A stretch of 64,000 nucleotides of DNA from Clostridium gasigenes (GCF_900104115.1 NZ_FNJM01000003.1:1-64000); one strand, 5' to 3'; shown: positions 43,967 to 54,605, numbered from the stretch's first letter. Made by a program: numbers and translations. The notes: generated by a model from the sequence alone, not told the origin.

Positions 43967-46066
43967 TTATAGTATTCCAAATGTTAATATAAGCGTTGCA
44001 AATACTATTGATACCATTGACATTAGTTTTATTAGTATATTTAGTGATGGTCCTGTTGTGTCCTTAAATGGATCTCCAACTGTATCTCCAACTACTGCTG
44101 CTTTATGTGCCTCTGATCCTTTTCCACCTAGCACTCCAGATTCAATGTATTTTTTAGCATTATCCCAAGCACCTCCTGAATTAGCCATCATAATAGCTAA
44201 CACAAACCCGGTTACTGTAGCTCCTACAAGTAATCCTGCCACTCCATTTGGTCCAAGTAGCAACCCAACTATAATTGGTGTTAGTATTGCTATTAATGCT
44301 ATTCCTATTAATTCTTTTTGAGATGATTTTGTACATATATCTACACAAGCTGCATAATCTGGTTCTTCTGTTCCTTCCATGAGCCCTTTTATTTCTTTGA
44401 ATTGTCTTCTTACTTCTACAACTATTTTACCTGCTGCCCGTCCAACAGCATCCATAGTTCTTGATGCAAATAAAAATGTAACCATTCCTCCGAGAAATAA
44501 TCCTATTAGCACTTGGGGATTAAGTACTGATAAGTTAAATTCAAAAGCTCTTCCTCCATTTTTAACTAATGTTTCAATTGAGTCTTTGTATGCTGCAATA
44601 AATGCTAGTGCCGTTAATGCTGCTGATCCTATAGCAAACCCCTTTCCTGTTGCTGCTGTTGTATTTCCTAGTGAATCTAACGCATCAGTTCTTTTTCTTA
44701 CTATTGGATCTTGGTTTGACATTTCTGCTATGCCGCCTGCGTTATCCGCTACTGGTCCATAGGCATCTGTTGCAAGAGTTATTCCAAGTGTTGATAACAT
44801 ACCAACTGCTGATATTGCTATTCCATACAGGCCTAAACTAAAATCATTTTGTCCTCCTGATAATGTAAAGCTAACAAAAATAGAAATTCCTACTATAATT
44901 ACTGGCATTGCAGTTGATGCCATTCCAAGAGATAGCCCACTTATTATAGTTGTTGCTGCTCCTGTTTTTGTAGATTCTGCAAGCTTCTTTGTTGGTTTAT
45001 AGTTATCACTTGTATAATATTCTGTAAAGAATCCAATTAAAACACCTGCTATAAGTCCTGATAATATACTGTAATACACTCCCATATAATTAGATCCTAG
45101 TACATTTCTAACAATAAAGAAAGCTCCAATTGCGACAATTATAGATGATACATATATCCCTCTTCTAAGTGCCCTTAATAGATTTTTTTGAGTAGCATCC
45201 TCTTTAGCTTTTACAAAAAATGTAGCTATTATAGATGCAATTACCCCAAGTGATGCTACAAGTAATGGTATTGTAACACCTTTAATTCCAAGACCTGCTG
45301 CAACTGCCAGTGCACTTGATGATACTAATGATCCTACATAAGATTCATAAAGATCTGCTCCAAGCCCTGCAACATCTCCTACATTATCTCCTACATTATC
45401 TGCAATAACTGCTGGATTCCTTGGATCATCTTCTGGAATCCCAATTTCAATTTTCCCAACTAAATCTGCCCCTACATCTGCAGCCTTTGTAAATATTCCC
45501 CCTCCAACTCTAGCAAATAGTGCCATAGATGAAGCTCCCATACCAAAAGTTAGCATATTTGATGTTATTTGAGCTATACGTTCTATTTCTGGTAGTGCAT
45601 TATAATACCAATCTAGAATATAGTACCATATTCCTAAATCTAGAAGTGCAAGGCCAACAACAACAAGGCCCATTACAGAGCCACTTGCAAAAGCTACTTT
45701 CAAAGCACCGTTTAAACTTTTCTTAGCTGCATTAGTAGTTCTAGCATTAGAATTGGTTGAAACTTTCATTCCTAAAAAACCACTAAGCCCCGAAAAAAAT
45801 CCTCCTGTAATAAATGCAAAAGGTACAAATATAGATACGTACCCCATCCTACTTAATATAAAAAATATTATAAACATCCCTAAAAAGAATATTGAAACAC
45901 CTTTATATTGACGAATTAAATATGCATTAGCACCTTCTCTGATACTTTCAGCTATACGCTTCATAGCATCATCACCTTCATCTAACTTAAAAATAGTAAA
46001 TGTTAAATAGGCTGCAAATAATAATGCAAGTGTAGCACCAATTGGAACAAAAACAATTAAATCCAT
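43967..46066 (-). CDS. hppA: membrane-bound sodium-translocating pyrophosphatase
   Basis: A 699-residue integral membrane pyrophosphatase with about 16 helices that couples PPi hydrolysis to cation export. Substrate-binding motifs are present: [20 protein letters not shown] with [24 protein letters not shown], and the C-terminal [33 protein letters not shown] carries Ala where K+-independent enzymes have Lys, marking a K+-dependent form. In clostridia these K+-dependent enzymes mostly pump Na+. ATG follows GGGAGG. It is a single gene and saves energy by using PPi from biosynthesis. Confidence 0.93.
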   Translation of the reverse strand: MDLIVFVPIGATLALLFAAYLTFTIFKLDEGDDAMKRIAESIREGANAYLIRQYKGVSIFFLGMFIIFFILSRMGYVSIFVPFAFITGGFFSGLSGFLGMKVSTNSNARTTNAAKKSLNGALKVAFASGSVMGLVVVGLALLDLGIWYYILDWYYNALPEIERIAQITSNMLTFGMGASSMALFARVGGGIFTKAADVGADLVGKIEIGIPEDDPRNPAVIADNVGDNVGDVAGLGADLYESYVGSLVSSSALAVAAGLGIKGVTIPLLVASLGVIASIIATFFVKAKEDATQKNLLRALRRGIYVSSIIVAIGAFFIVRNVLGSNYMGVYYSILSGLIAGVLIGFFTEYYTSDNYKPTKKLAESTKTGAATTIISGLSLGMASTAMPVIIVGISIFVSFTLSGGQNDFSLGLYGIAISAVGMLSTLGITLATDAYGPVADNAGGIAEMSNQDPIVRKRTDALDSLGNTTAATGKGFAIGSAALTALAFIAAYKDSIETLVKNGGRAFEFNLSVLNPQVLIGLFLGGMVTFLFASRTMDAVGRAAGKIVVEVRRQFKEIKGLMEGTEEPDYAACVDICTKSSQKELIGIALIAILTPIIVGLLLGPNGVAGLLVGATVTGFVLAIMMANSGGAWDNAKKYIESGVLGGKGSEAHKAAVVGDTVGDPFKDTTGPSLNILIKLMSMVSIVFATLILTFGIL

Positions 46067-46397
46067 TATGATTCCTCCCTCTTTATATTTATTTTAGTGT
46101 TCTGCCTTTATAATTTTCACTCTTTATATACTATGAATCTAATTTTGTTATTATATCTTCTATATTTCTAATCTTAATGGATTTATACCTTCAAAAAGTA
46201 GCTAGTCCTATTATTGTATATTTTCTTTCATCTCACTTATCCTAATGTTTATTATTTTAATTACTACTAATTAGTTTTTATATTTATAATAAATGTGTAT
46301 ATTTTATATTTATTATAGAAAATATACATATATAAGGAGTCTTAAAAATATTAGTCTAAAGTAGCATTTTTTTGAAGATGCATTAGGAGGAGCTTAT
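46067..46397. other. intergenic region with dispersed repeat copy
   Basis: About 330 bases between divergent genes. Copy D of the dispersed repeat lies at 46191-46246. The rest is AT-rich and must contain the two promoters. No ORF of note. Confidence 0.5.
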
Positions 46398-47375
46398 ATG
46401 AAGAAGCTTATTAACCCTGATTTATATCATGGTAAACATAAAAAAAAGAATTTTTTTGAAGGTTGGTATTTCAAAATTGTAGATAAGAATAATGAAAATC
46501 AACTTGCTTTTATTCCAGGTATTTCCAAAAGCATTAAAGCGAAACATAACCATTCTTTTATCCAAGTATTAAATAGTGAAAATCGTAATTATACATATTA
46601 TAAATATAATGAAAAGTGCTTCCGTTATAATAATGATAATTTTAAAATTAACATAGATAAAAGTCTTTTTGCCTTAGATCGTTTAAAATTAGATATCTCT
46701 TGCAATAATAAATCATTAAAAGGTAATCTAAAATTTAACAACACTATAAAATGGCCTGATTCTAATATAAATCCTGGCAGTATGGGCTTTTATAATTACT
46801 TATGGTTTATGAAATGTTATGCCCAAGTTTGTGTTTTAGATGGGGATATTGAGGGAGTCTTATGTGTAAATGGTGAATTAATAGATTTTACTGGGGGCAC
46901 CGTTTATATTGAAAAAAACTGGGGAAATAGTTTTCCAAAATCATGGGTATGGATTCAAAGTAATAGCTTTAGTGATAATAGAGCCAGTGTTACATGTTCT
47001 TTAGCTACAATCCCATTTCCAATAAAAGATTTTCGTGGATTTTTAATTGGAGTAACTATAGATGATTATTTTTATAGTTTTACTACTATTAATAGAAGCA
47101 AACTAAACCTTAAACAATGTGGCACCGATGTAGAAATAACTGTTTATAATAAGAATCTAAAACTCACATTAAAAACTTTTAGTTATAAAGATACATATAT
47201 GCTTTGCAAAGGTCCCCTTAATGGTAAAATGATTCCCTTAGTTAATGAAACCTTATGTGGTAAAGTTTTAATGATTTTAGAAGATACTAAAACTAACGCT
47301 ATAATATATAAGGGAATTGGAGAAAGTGCAGGAATTGAGTATGGTGGTGAATTATTAAATATAATAGATAATTAA
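46398..47375 (+). CDS. tocopherol cyclase-like protein
   Basis: A 325-residue cytosolic protein. LYHGKHKKKNFFEGWYFKIVD at the start (here split as HGKHKKKNFFEGWYFK), GSMGFYNYLWFMKCYAQV, and YIEKNWGNSFPKSWVWIQSN in the middle are the signature of the tocopherol cyclase/DUF2804-like lipocalin-dimer family. Plants use it in vitamin E synthesis; bacteria with no tocopherol pathway carry copies of unknown role. ATG lies seven bases behind AGGAGGAG. It is a single gene followed by a strong hairpin. Confidence 0.8.
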   Translation: MKKLINPDLYHGKHKKKNFFEGWYFKIVDKNNENQLAFIPGISKSIKAKHNHSFIQVLNSENRNYTYYKYNEKCFRYNNDNFKINIDKSLFALDRLKLDISCNNKSLKGNLKFNNTIKWPDSNINPGSMGFYNYLWFMKCYAQVCVLDGDIEGVLCVNGELIDFTGGTVYIEKNWGNSFPKSWVWIQSNSFSDNRASVTCSLATIPFPIKDFRGFLIGVTIDDYFYSFTTINRSKLNLKQCGTDVEITVYNKNLKLTLKTFSYKDTYMLCKGPLNGKMIPLVNETLCGKVLMILEDTKTNAIIYKGIGESAGIEYGGELLNIIDN

Positions 47376-47383
47376 TTATAAAA

Positions 47384-47440
47384 GAGCTCCACTAAGCAGC
47401 CTTTAACAGTATTTAAACTGTATCTACTTAGTGGAACTCA
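47384..47440 (+). terminator. hairpin after the tocopherol cyclase-like gene
   Basis: GAGCTCCACTAAG and CTTAGTGGAACTC pair with one mismatch; the loop holds a second pairing, ACAGT/ACTGT. It lies nine bases after the stop; T-run weak. Confidence 0.6.
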
Positions 47441-47531
47441 ATTACTTTTACAAATGCTAATATTTAATTACCTTTCACATAAAGTTCTTTAAACATTATT
47501 TACATTTCAACCAAATCTAATAATAATTTGA

Positions 47532-49604
47532 TTATCTACGTTTTAATGCATCTATTGGATCCATTTTTGATGCTTTTAATGATGGATATAATCCTGAAAT
47601 AATACTTAATGTCGCACAGAATAATAATATTAACCCTGCATCTTTAAGCGGTAATTTAGCTACTTCCATATATGGAGCATTGTTTGCAAAGGTTCCTAAG
47701 AATTTATAAACTAAATTATTAATTACATTAGAAATTCCTATAGAAATTCCTATTCCTATTATTGCAGATAGTATTCCTATAATAAATGATTCTGCAACAA
47801 ATATATTCATTATATCTTTGCTACGGGCTCCAATTGCACGCAGTATACCTATTTCATTAGTTCTTTCAAGAACTGAAATATATATAACTATTGATATCAT
47901 TAATACCGCAACTACAATAGACACTCCTGCAAACCCCATTAAACCCATTCTTACTTGTTTCATTGTACTCTCAATTTGCTTTGTTATAGTTTTACCTGCC
48001 ATTTCAAATTGATATTTATCTTGATTTCCATCTAATCTCTCTACACTTGCTTCAATAGATTCTGCACTTTTACCATAAACTATCATGCTAGAAGCTTCCA
48101 TTTTTTTCTTATCTAAATTAAATTCCTTTTCATAATATTTAATATTCCAATCACTTGAAACATAATATGTATTCATAAGCGTTGTTGTATTTGCAATCCC
48201 AGATATTTTAAGAGGCTTTACTATTATTTCTGGAGGTTTTCCTTGACCCCTCATCTTATCTGAATGACTTGTTTGTTTCACAAAAGAAACATATATATTT
48301 TTCCCTATTAGATCTTCTAATTTTTCGTCATCTTTTATTATATTTTTTGCAGTTGAAAGTGAAATTACAAATTCATTTAATTCACCTTCATTTGGTACTG
48401 TTCCATATTGAATATCATCCTTAACATCTTCAATTATTCCTGGTGACATCATATCAATTAATCTTTTTATTGTATCCTCTTCTGATAATTTATTAAAGAA
48501 GTCTTCCGCCTTTAATAAATCTTCTTCTAAAGAGTAAAATGACATCATTGGTATGTCCTCACCTTTAAGTGGAAATTGATAAGCATAAAATTCATTATCT
48601 AATGAATTAATTTCTTCTATATCTTCATATCCTAATTTTTTAATATCATTTGGATTTTTATCTATATTTTCTTTATATCCAACCATCACCGAGTTCGTAG
48701 GAAAAACCCCTCTAACCTGTGTATTAACCGAATTAGTTGTTCCAGATGTAATTGCAATTGCAAGAGCTATTCCCGCTATTCCAATTGATGTTCCAATAGC
48801 TGTTGCCAGTGTACGTCCCTTTTTAATCCAAGCATTTCTGAGTGATAGTTTTAATGCAGTTAATACAGACATTTTAGATTTCGTTTCTTCTTTTTTAATT
48901 GGAATAATTTCCATTTCCCTACCCTTAGCTAAATTTTCATCTATGGAAATTATCTTTCCATCTTCCATATTTATAATTAAATCCGCATAGGCCTCTGCGA
49001 TTTCTGGCGAATGAGTTACCATTAAAATCAATCTTTCCTTTGATATCTCTTTAAGTAAATCCATAACTTTTTCACCAGTTTTTGCATCTAATGCTCCTGT
49101 TGGTTCATCTGCTAAAATGATATCCGGATCATTTGCAAGTGCTCTTGCAATTGCCACACGTTGGCGTTGTCCCCCGGATAATAAATTTACTCGTTTTTTT
49201 ATTTGATCCAAAAGACCTACTCGCTCTAATAAATATTTTACTTTTTCTGATCTATCTTTTTTAGAAATTCCTGATAAATCTAAGGCTAATTCAACATTTT
49301 GCTTAGATGTTTGTGAATTAAGTAAGTTAAACTGTTGAAATATAAATCCTATTGTATTTTTACGATAGGAATCTAAATCCTTTGTCCCAGCTTCCTTTAA
49401 TGATTTACCATTAATAATTACATCACCTTCAAAATCACCATCTAATGCCCCTAAAATATTCATTAAAGTTGTTTTCCCACATCCTGAAGGACCAACAATC
49501 GCTACTAATTTACCACTTGCTAATTCAAAAGTCACATCATCTAATGCTTTAATTTCATGTTCTCCAATTTTATAACTTTTCTTTAAATTTTTAATTTGTA
49601 ACAT
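47532..49604 (-). CDS. MacB-type ABC transporter, ATPase fused to FtsX-like permease (second gene)
   Basis: A 690-residue fusion. The N-terminal LolD-like ATPase has Walker A GPSGCGKTT (about 39-47), LSGGQRQRVAIARALAN, Walker B IILADEPTGALD. One helix at about 270, a large extracytoplasmic domain (300-555) and three C-terminal helices with the FtsX motif NEIGILRAIGARSKDI follow. Such proteins move no substrate through the membrane but act mechanically on peptides, lipoproteins or antibiotics. ATG at 49604 lies seven bases behind GGAGGG. It follows a paralogue directly, suggesting a heteromeric transporter. The substrate is unknown. Confidence 0.88.
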   Translation of the reverse strand: MLQIKNLKKSYKIGEHEIKALDDVTFELASGKLVAIVGPSGCGKTTLMNILGALDGDFEGDVIINGKSLKEAGTKDLDSYRKNTIGFIFQQFNLLNSQTSKQNVELALDLSGISKKDRSEKVKYLLERVGLLDQIKKRVNLLSGGQRQRVAIARALANDPDIILADEPTGALDAKTGEKVMDLLKEISKERLILMVTHSPEIAEAYADLIINMEDGKIISIDENLAKGREMEIIPIKKEETKSKMSVLTALKLSLRNAWIKKGRTLATAIGTSIGIAGIALAIAITSGTTNSVNTQVRGVFPTNSVMVGYKENIDKNPNDIKKLGYEDIEEINSLDNEFYAYQFPLKGEDIPMMSFYSLEEDLLKAEDFFNKLSEEDTIKRLIDMMSPGIIEDVKDDIQYGTVPNEGELNEFVISLSTAKNIIKDDEKLEDLIGKNIYVSFVKQTSHSDKMRGQGKPPEIIVKPLKISGIANTTTLMNTYYVSSDWNIKYYEKEFNLDKKKMEASSMIVYGKSAESIEASVERLDGNQDKYQFEMAGKTITKQIESTMKQVRMGLMGFAGVSIVVAVLMISIVIYISVLERTNEIGILRAIGARSKDIMNIFVAESFIIGILSAIIGIGISIGISNVINNLVYKFLGTFANNAPYMEVAKLPLKDAGLILLFCATLSIISGLYPSLKASKMDPIDALKRR

Positions 49605-49620
49605 TCCTATTCCCTCCTCT

Positions 49621-51708
49621 CTACTCATCTCTTAAAGCATCTACAACTTGAATTTTAGTTGCTCTTTTTGATGGAAAATGCCCCGCCATAATTGCTACAA
49701 ATACACTTATAACTATTAATCCTATAATTGTTGCAAATGGAACTTTAATATCTGTAAATGGAATTCCGGATATTGGAATATTAATCAACTTATCAGCATC
49801 AACTTTAAGAACATCAGTTATTACTTTATTTGCTATTGGTTGTAATAAGAATGCTACTGCTATTCCTGTTACCCCTGCAAATAATCCTATTAACGCAGAT
49901 TCAGTTTTAAATATACGTGCAATATCTTTATTTCTTGCACCTACTGCCTTTAAAATTCCAATTTCTTTTTTACGTTCAAGAACACTTGAGAATACAACAA
50001 TTCCTATTAAAATAGATGAAACTACTAATGCTACAGATACAAATACAATCATAACTGCTTGAGCTAAATTAATTAGTGTTTTTAATGCATCCTTCACCAT
50101 AATGACTTGTGATGTTGCATAAAATCCTTTATCTACACTATTTAACTTATCCCCACTACCACCATTCTCTTGACTATTTATCCAATTTAATACTTCGTGA
50201 TTATTTTTTACTTCATTAACTACAACTTCAGCGGTTACTTGCACATTATCTTTTAAAGCAAAGTATCCCTCTTCGTTAAGCCAACTATATACTGAATCAT
50301 ATGTATAATATACAGATCCTGAATCTAGAGCAATTTCATTTGCAACTCCAACAATCCTAAAATCTTTAGTATATTTATTTCCAAGTACTTCTTCTCCTGT
50401 TAATGGACTCTTACTAGTTTCTTGGATTATTACATTTATCTCTTTATCTATAGCTTTTTTATAATCATCTTTTTCTGGATCCATTCCATACTCTTTGATA
50501 ATCTTTTTTGCCATATTTTTATTTACTAGTAACTCATTCTCATTCTCTTTTGGCAACCTACCATCTAGCACATGAGTTATATTAGCTAAATTATTTTCAC
50601 CAGCTAAGGCATTAAATGAAGCCTCTTCTATAATTTCATTATTAACTTCATAAGTTGTTATGTTATTAATATTTAAAGCCTCTCTTACCTCAACTACATT
50701 TGGATTTTCTTTAATCTTATCAAATTCTTTAATATCTTTTGGATATTCCTTAAGTTGTCTTTCTTCATCTTTAAACTTCATTCCAACTTGTATCACATTT
50801 GCACTTACAAAAGAATTGGTTTGACGATCAATATAATCATTAGCTCCACTCCCAAGCCCGACAACCAGTAGTATCCCTCCAATTCCTATAGAACCTGCAA
50901 TAGTTGTTATAGCTATACGTCCAATTTTTTGCTTAATGTTTCTAAATGATAGTTTTAATGAATCTCCAAAAGACATACTTCCATTTTTCTTTTTAAGTTT
51001 TGATTTCAAATGGTTTGTATCTGCTTTAATAATCACCTCATCATTTTGAATCTCCCCATCTAAAATAGACACAACTCTTGTTGAATATTCATGAGCTAAT
51101 TTTCTATTGTGAGTTACCATAATAATTAGTTTATCATTTGCAACTTCCTTTAATAAATTCATTATTTGTATTCCTGTTTTTTTATCTAATGCTCCTGTTG
51201 GCTCATCAGCTAAAATAATATCTGGATCATTTGCAAGTGCTCTTGCAATTGCTACCCTTTGTTTTTGTCCTCCAGATAATTCTCCTGGTTTATGATTCAT
51301 ATGTTTTTCAAGCCCAACTTTTACAAGAAGCATTTTTGCACGTTCAATACGAATCGCTTTAGGTAATCCAATTAAGTTCATGACCATTTCTATATTTTCT
51401 AATGCTGTTAAATGTTCAATTAAGTTAAAAGATTGAAACACAAACCCAATATTATTTTTACGATATAAATCCCAATCTTTCTTTTTATATTTAATTGTTG
51501 ATTTACCTTCAACAATTAAATCGCCGGTTGTAGGCTGATCAAGCCCCGCAATAATATTTAACAATGTAGATTTACCACATCCTGAAGGTCCTAAAATAGA
51601 AACAAATTCACCTTTTTCAAAATTAAGCGACACTTCTTTAAGTGCATTAAAAGTTTCTTTCTTTTGTATAGAATATGTTTTAGTAATCTTATCTAAATTT
51701 AAAAGCAT
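49621..51708 (-). CDS. MacB-type ABC transporter, ATPase fused to FtsX-like permease (first gene)
   Basis: A 695-residue paralogue of the next gene with the same order: ATPase (Walker A GPSGCGKST, LSGGQKQRVAIARALAN, Walker B IILADEPTGALDKKTG), helix near 270-295, extracytoplasmic domain and three FtsX-type helices (LERKKEIGILKAVGARNKDI). ATG lies behind AAAGGAG. The stop is 16 bases before the start of the second gene, so the two form an operon. No two-component system or HlyD-type adaptor is adjacent, which sets them apart from Bce and classical MacAB loci. Confidence 0.88.
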   Translation of the reverse strand: MLLNLDKITKTYSIQKKETFNALKEVSLNFEKGEFVSILGPSGCGKSTLLNIIAGLDQPTTGDLIVEGKSTIKYKKKDWDLYRKNNIGFVFQSFNLIEHLTALENIEMVMNLIGLPKAIRIERAKMLLVKVGLEKHMNHKPGELSGGQKQRVAIARALANDPDIILADEPTGALDKKTGIQIMNLLKEVANDKLIIMVTHNRKLAHEYSTRVVSILDGEIQNDEVIIKADTNHLKSKLKKKNGSMSFGDSLKLSFRNIKQKIGRIAITTIAGSIGIGGILLVVGLGSGANDYIDRQTNSFVSANVIQVGMKFKDEERQLKEYPKDIKEFDKIKENPNVVEVREALNINNITTYEVNNEIIEEASFNALAGENNLANITHVLDGRLPKENENELLVNKNMAKKIIKEYGMDPEKDDYKKAIDKEINVIIQETSKSPLTGEEVLGNKYTKDFRIVGVANEIALDSGSVYYTYDSVYSWLNEEGYFALKDNVQVTAEVVVNEVKNNHEVLNWINSQENGGSGDKLNSVDKGFYATSQVIMVKDALKTLINLAQAVMIVFVSVALVVSSILIGIVVFSSVLERKKEIGILKAVGARNKDIARIFKTESALIGLFAGVTGIAVAFLLQPIANKVITDVLKVDADKLINIPISGIPFTDIKVPFATIIGLIVISVFVAIMAGHFPSKRATKIQVVDALRDE

Positions 51709-52016
51709 AAATTTCTCCTTTCTAATTCCACCTTAGTAACAAAAAAATAGCTAGTTAATACTCTAGTCTATCTTAAATGATTATCTAATTTTATTCTTTA
51801 TTAATTAGTACTTCTCATTATTGTTATAAATATATAATGATTATGAATTCATAATAATCTATTCGCTGTTATTAGTCAACATATAAAACAAATGTCTCCC
51901 TTAAACTCTCAATCACTACCTATTATTGTCATTTCTACGTATATTAAATCCTAATTAACAATACAAATTCTATTAAAATTTTAAAATTTTCCATTTATGG
52001 CAATACTTCAATAGAG
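51709..52016. other. intergenic region with partial dispersed repeat
   Basis: About 300 bases. 51738-51772 resembles the dispersed repeat (AAAAAAATAGCTAGTTAATA...). Otherwise AT-rich; I find no ORF and no clear transposon end. Confidence 0.45.
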
Positions 52017-52916
52017 GTGATTAAAATGAATATTTACAATACTGTACCTAATATATCACTAAATCTTGATAGTCTAAATATTCTAGACTTACTTTATAAA
52101 CGCCAAAATAATATTAAAACCTGTCCTCACTGCAACTGCACTAGTTTTATTAAACATGGCTATTATAAAACTCTTCAACGCTTTAAATGTAGCAATAAAA
52201 TCTGTAATAAAACCTTTTGTGCAACTACTAAATCCCCATGGAGTTATTCTAAGAAAAGTTTCGACTTATGGAAAGATTATTTTAAACTAATGTTTGAAAA
52301 CAAAACACTGATTGAATGCTCCACCACTTTAGATATACATAACACAACTGCATTTTACTGGCGCCATAAAATTCTAGTTGCAATGAAATTATTCTTTAAG
52401 CCTCAGCCTCTTAAAGAATTTATAGAAATAAATAAATTTCGTTTCAAAGAAAATTTTAAAGGATCTAGAAATATAGTTACTGATGAAAGAAAATATATTT
52501 GGCTTATATCGGCTGTTGATATAAATAATACTATTTTATCAGAACTAGTTTCAGTGGGCCCTATTAGCGTACCTATAATCAAAAATTCTATTTATAAAAA
52601 AATCCCTAAAGATGCTTATCTACTATCTTCTGCAGATACTCACTTGAGAGCAATAGAAATAATTCATAATAAAAACCTAACAACTCCTCATCCAAAGGAT
52701 AAGGAACTTGTTAGGTCTTTTAGTAAATTCATAGCACCTTGGCTTAATAGATTTAAAGGAATAGCAACTAAATACTTAAATTCTTATTTAACTTGGTATA
52801 TTTTGAATTTCAAGAAATATTATAATAACTTTATGAAGTTTATTATTGATTTGACTCTTGAAAATTCATTTACTAGATTTATTGATTTCAAATCATTTAA
52901 TCTTTCTCTTAATTGA
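52017..52916 (+). CDS. IS1595/ISXO2-like transposase, probably degenerate
   Basis: A 299-residue protein with an N-terminal zinc ribbon (CPHCNCTSFIKHGYYKTLQR, then RFKCSNKICNKTF) followed by a helix-turn-helix region (LIECSTTLDIHNTTAFYWRHKIL). This is the domain order of IS1595-type transposases. The expected DDE core is weak: the first Asp/Glu block reads LKEFIEINKFRFKENFKGS, and the later part (AYLLSSADTHLRAIEI) is poorly conserved. I find no terminal repeats close by. ATG at 52026 after a GAGGTG site is an alternative start. It may be an immobile or domesticated copy. Confidence 0.65.
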   Translation: MIKMNIYNTVPNISLNLDSLNILDLLYKRQNNIKTCPHCNCTSFIKHGYYKTLQRFKCSNKICNKTFCATTKSPWSYSKKSFDLWKDYFKLMFENKTLIECSTTLDIHNTTAFYWRHKILVAMKLFFKPQPLKEFIEINKFRFKENFKGSRNIVTDERKYIWLISAVDINNTILSELVSVGPISVPIIKNSIYKKIPKDAYLLSSADTHLRAIEIIHNKNLTTPHPKDKELVRSFSKFIAPWLNRFKGIATKYLNSYLTWYILNFKKYYNNFMKFIIDLTLENSFTRFIDFKSFNLSLN

Positions 52917-53038
52917 TATTCACTATCAATCAAGTATATTATATAAACTTATATTGCAACGTAAATTTTGAGAATACTAAATATATTTACGCTATATTGT
53001 TAATATATTTATACTCTTACTATTTTTCAGTTTCTTAT

Positions 53039-53276
53039 TTATTAGCTATAAATGTTGTTATATAAAATAACTAATATAAAATAACTAATATAAAATACTA
53101 ATATAAAATATTTAAACTTTAATATCTCACATTAAAATTTATGTAAATCCCTATCAGCTTTTTTTAGTTAAATATAATTAATAATACTTATTCTACTAAT
53201 TATTACTGCGAACTTGTCCTTTGATTATCAATGGTGATATTTTACTATTATATTTAACAACATTTATCGCTAATAA
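53039..53276. mobile_element. MITE-like element with 19-base inverted ends
   Basis: TTATTAGCTATAAATGTTG (53039-53057) and CAACATTTATCGCTAATAA (53258-53276) are inverted repeats with one mismatch. About 200 bases lie between them, with no ORF. The same ends and flanking bases (AGTTTCTTA before, CTA.GATTA after) occur at 31234-31303, where the interior is only 14 bases. The zone 52917-53461 holds nothing else I can name. Confidence 0.6.
53060..53112 (+). repeat. short tandem repeat in the MITE-like element
   Basis: ATATAAAATAACTA-type units of 14-15 bases follow each other three to four times, with slight decay in the last unit. Confidence 0.6.
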
Positions 53277-53461
53277 CTACGATTAGTTACCAATAGCTAT
53301 ATTACCTCTATTTATATGTTGCATTAACTCTTATCGCAATTACTATTATTATTACTATAGTTATTATTCTATTTTTACAATTAAATTCCTACATATATTA
53401 ACTTTTATAAACCTTATTAATTCTAAACTTAATTTCAACAATATTATTCCATTTAGAGTGG

Positions 53462-54175
53462 TTATTTTATCAAGTTCAATGATCTCTCTGCTTCTTTTTT
53501 AACAATATCTATGCTTTCAATTTTAATTATTTCTTTTAGTTTTGAAATTACAGTTTTATTATTAAAAGCTGAAAACGACATTACTATTTTCCAACGAATA
53601 ATATTATCTTCTTTATACTTTTCATAACAGTTTATAAGTTCCTTAATAGCTATTTCATTATCTGCTTCTTTATTATAAAAGCATAAAAAGCCTATGGCAT
53701 CAACTAATTCTCTAGCTTCTATTACATCACATTCATTAAGTTCTTTTAATAATGTAGATAATACTGAAATATTCATTTTGCCAATAGTTCTTGCTATAAT
53801 ATCTCTTGGCAATGGATAACTATTTTTCTTTGAAACTGCCTTTGGTAATTCCTTATGCTGGTTTTTGCCTATTCTACCTACATACTTAAACATTTCAATT
53901 AAAGTCTCATCGCCTCCCCTATCTAATACATTACATATCTCTATCTTTGTATATAGACTCTTTTCTCTAACTAATATATCTAATATTAACTTATGAAATT
54001 CTAATTTATTAATATTATTATCCTTAGATAAAAGCCTTATAGCCAAGGTCCTTACATAAGCCTTTTTAGATTCTATTATTTCAAACAAGTCTGGATTTCC
54101 CACTAAGCAAGATTTATCTATATCCATATCTTCTATATACCCTCTGTTTCTTAAATCATATTTGCTACTTTTCAT
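53462..54175 (-). CDS. HEAT-repeat protein
   Basis: A 237-residue all-helical protein. Repeating amphipathic helix pairs such as KKAYVRTLAIRLLSKDNN, REKSLYTKIEICNVLDRGG, RDIIARTIGKMNISVLSTLL and IIRWKIVMSFSAFNNKTVIS indicate HEAT or PBS-lyase-like repeats, a scaffold for protein binding. No catalytic motif or export signal. The start ATG has a weak ribosome site (AAGG at short distance). It lies alone in a decayed zone with pseudogenes on one side and the MITE-like element on the other. Confidence 0.65.
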   Translation of the reverse strand: MKSSKYDLRNRGYIEDMDIDKSCLVGNPDLFEIIESKKAYVRTLAIRLLSKDNNINKLEFHKLILDILVREKSLYTKIEICNVLDRGGDETLIEMFKYVGRIGKNQHKELPKAVSKKNSYPLPRDIIARTIGKMNISVLSTLLKELNECDVIEARELVDAIGFLCFYNKEADNEIAIKELINCYEKYKEDNIIRWKIVMSFSAFNNKTVISKLKEIIKIESIDIVKKEAERSLNLIK

Positions 54176-54242
54176 ATACCTTACCGCCTTTATACCTACT
54201 ACATTCCTAGATTATATATATTCATTATTAAAATTGAAATTA

Positions 54243-54439
54243 TTATTTTTTAACAACACAGGCTATTCCTAAATTTATTTTCGCAAATTCTAATAATAAA
54301 TCCTGTAATCCTAATTCAGTTTCATAATTGATTGGCTAACTGAATGTTGTGTCATATAAATCTCTTTTGCTACTTTAGAACAACTCTTGCATTTACCTAC
54401 CCTGCAAAATACTTTATATAAGTCTAGTTTTGTTATCAT
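54243..54439 (-). pseudogene. LysR-family regulator remnant
   Basis: From ATG 54439 the frame reads MITKLDLYKVFCRVGKCKSC, then SKVAKEIYMTQHSVSQSIMKLN and TAG, the helix-turn-helix of a LysR regulator. Shortly after the stop, ELGLQDLLLEFAKINLGIAC follows in a shifted frame, which is part of the effector-binding domain normally some 170 residues away. An internal deletion and a stop thus reduced the gene to about 200 bases. A ribosome site, GGAGAAG, is still present. Confidence 0.75.
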
Positions 54440-54605
54440 ATAACTTCTCCTTATACCTATTATTCAATTTATTTATTTTACTTATATAATTAATTTAGTA
54501 TATATTACAAGTATAGACAATAAATTTTAAAAGTATTAAGGAGATATTATATTGTAAAGATTAGTTTGAACTGTGTTAGGGGTCTTCGTTTCCCAATTAT
54601 AAACT

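Noticed and set aside
44379-44762. 127-codon plus-strand ORF in hppA
   Set aside because: Shadow of the strongly conserved pyrophosphatase frame.
53039-53276. CRISPR array
   Set aside because: The short tandem units are contiguous and decaying, without regular spacers; no cas gene lies in the window.
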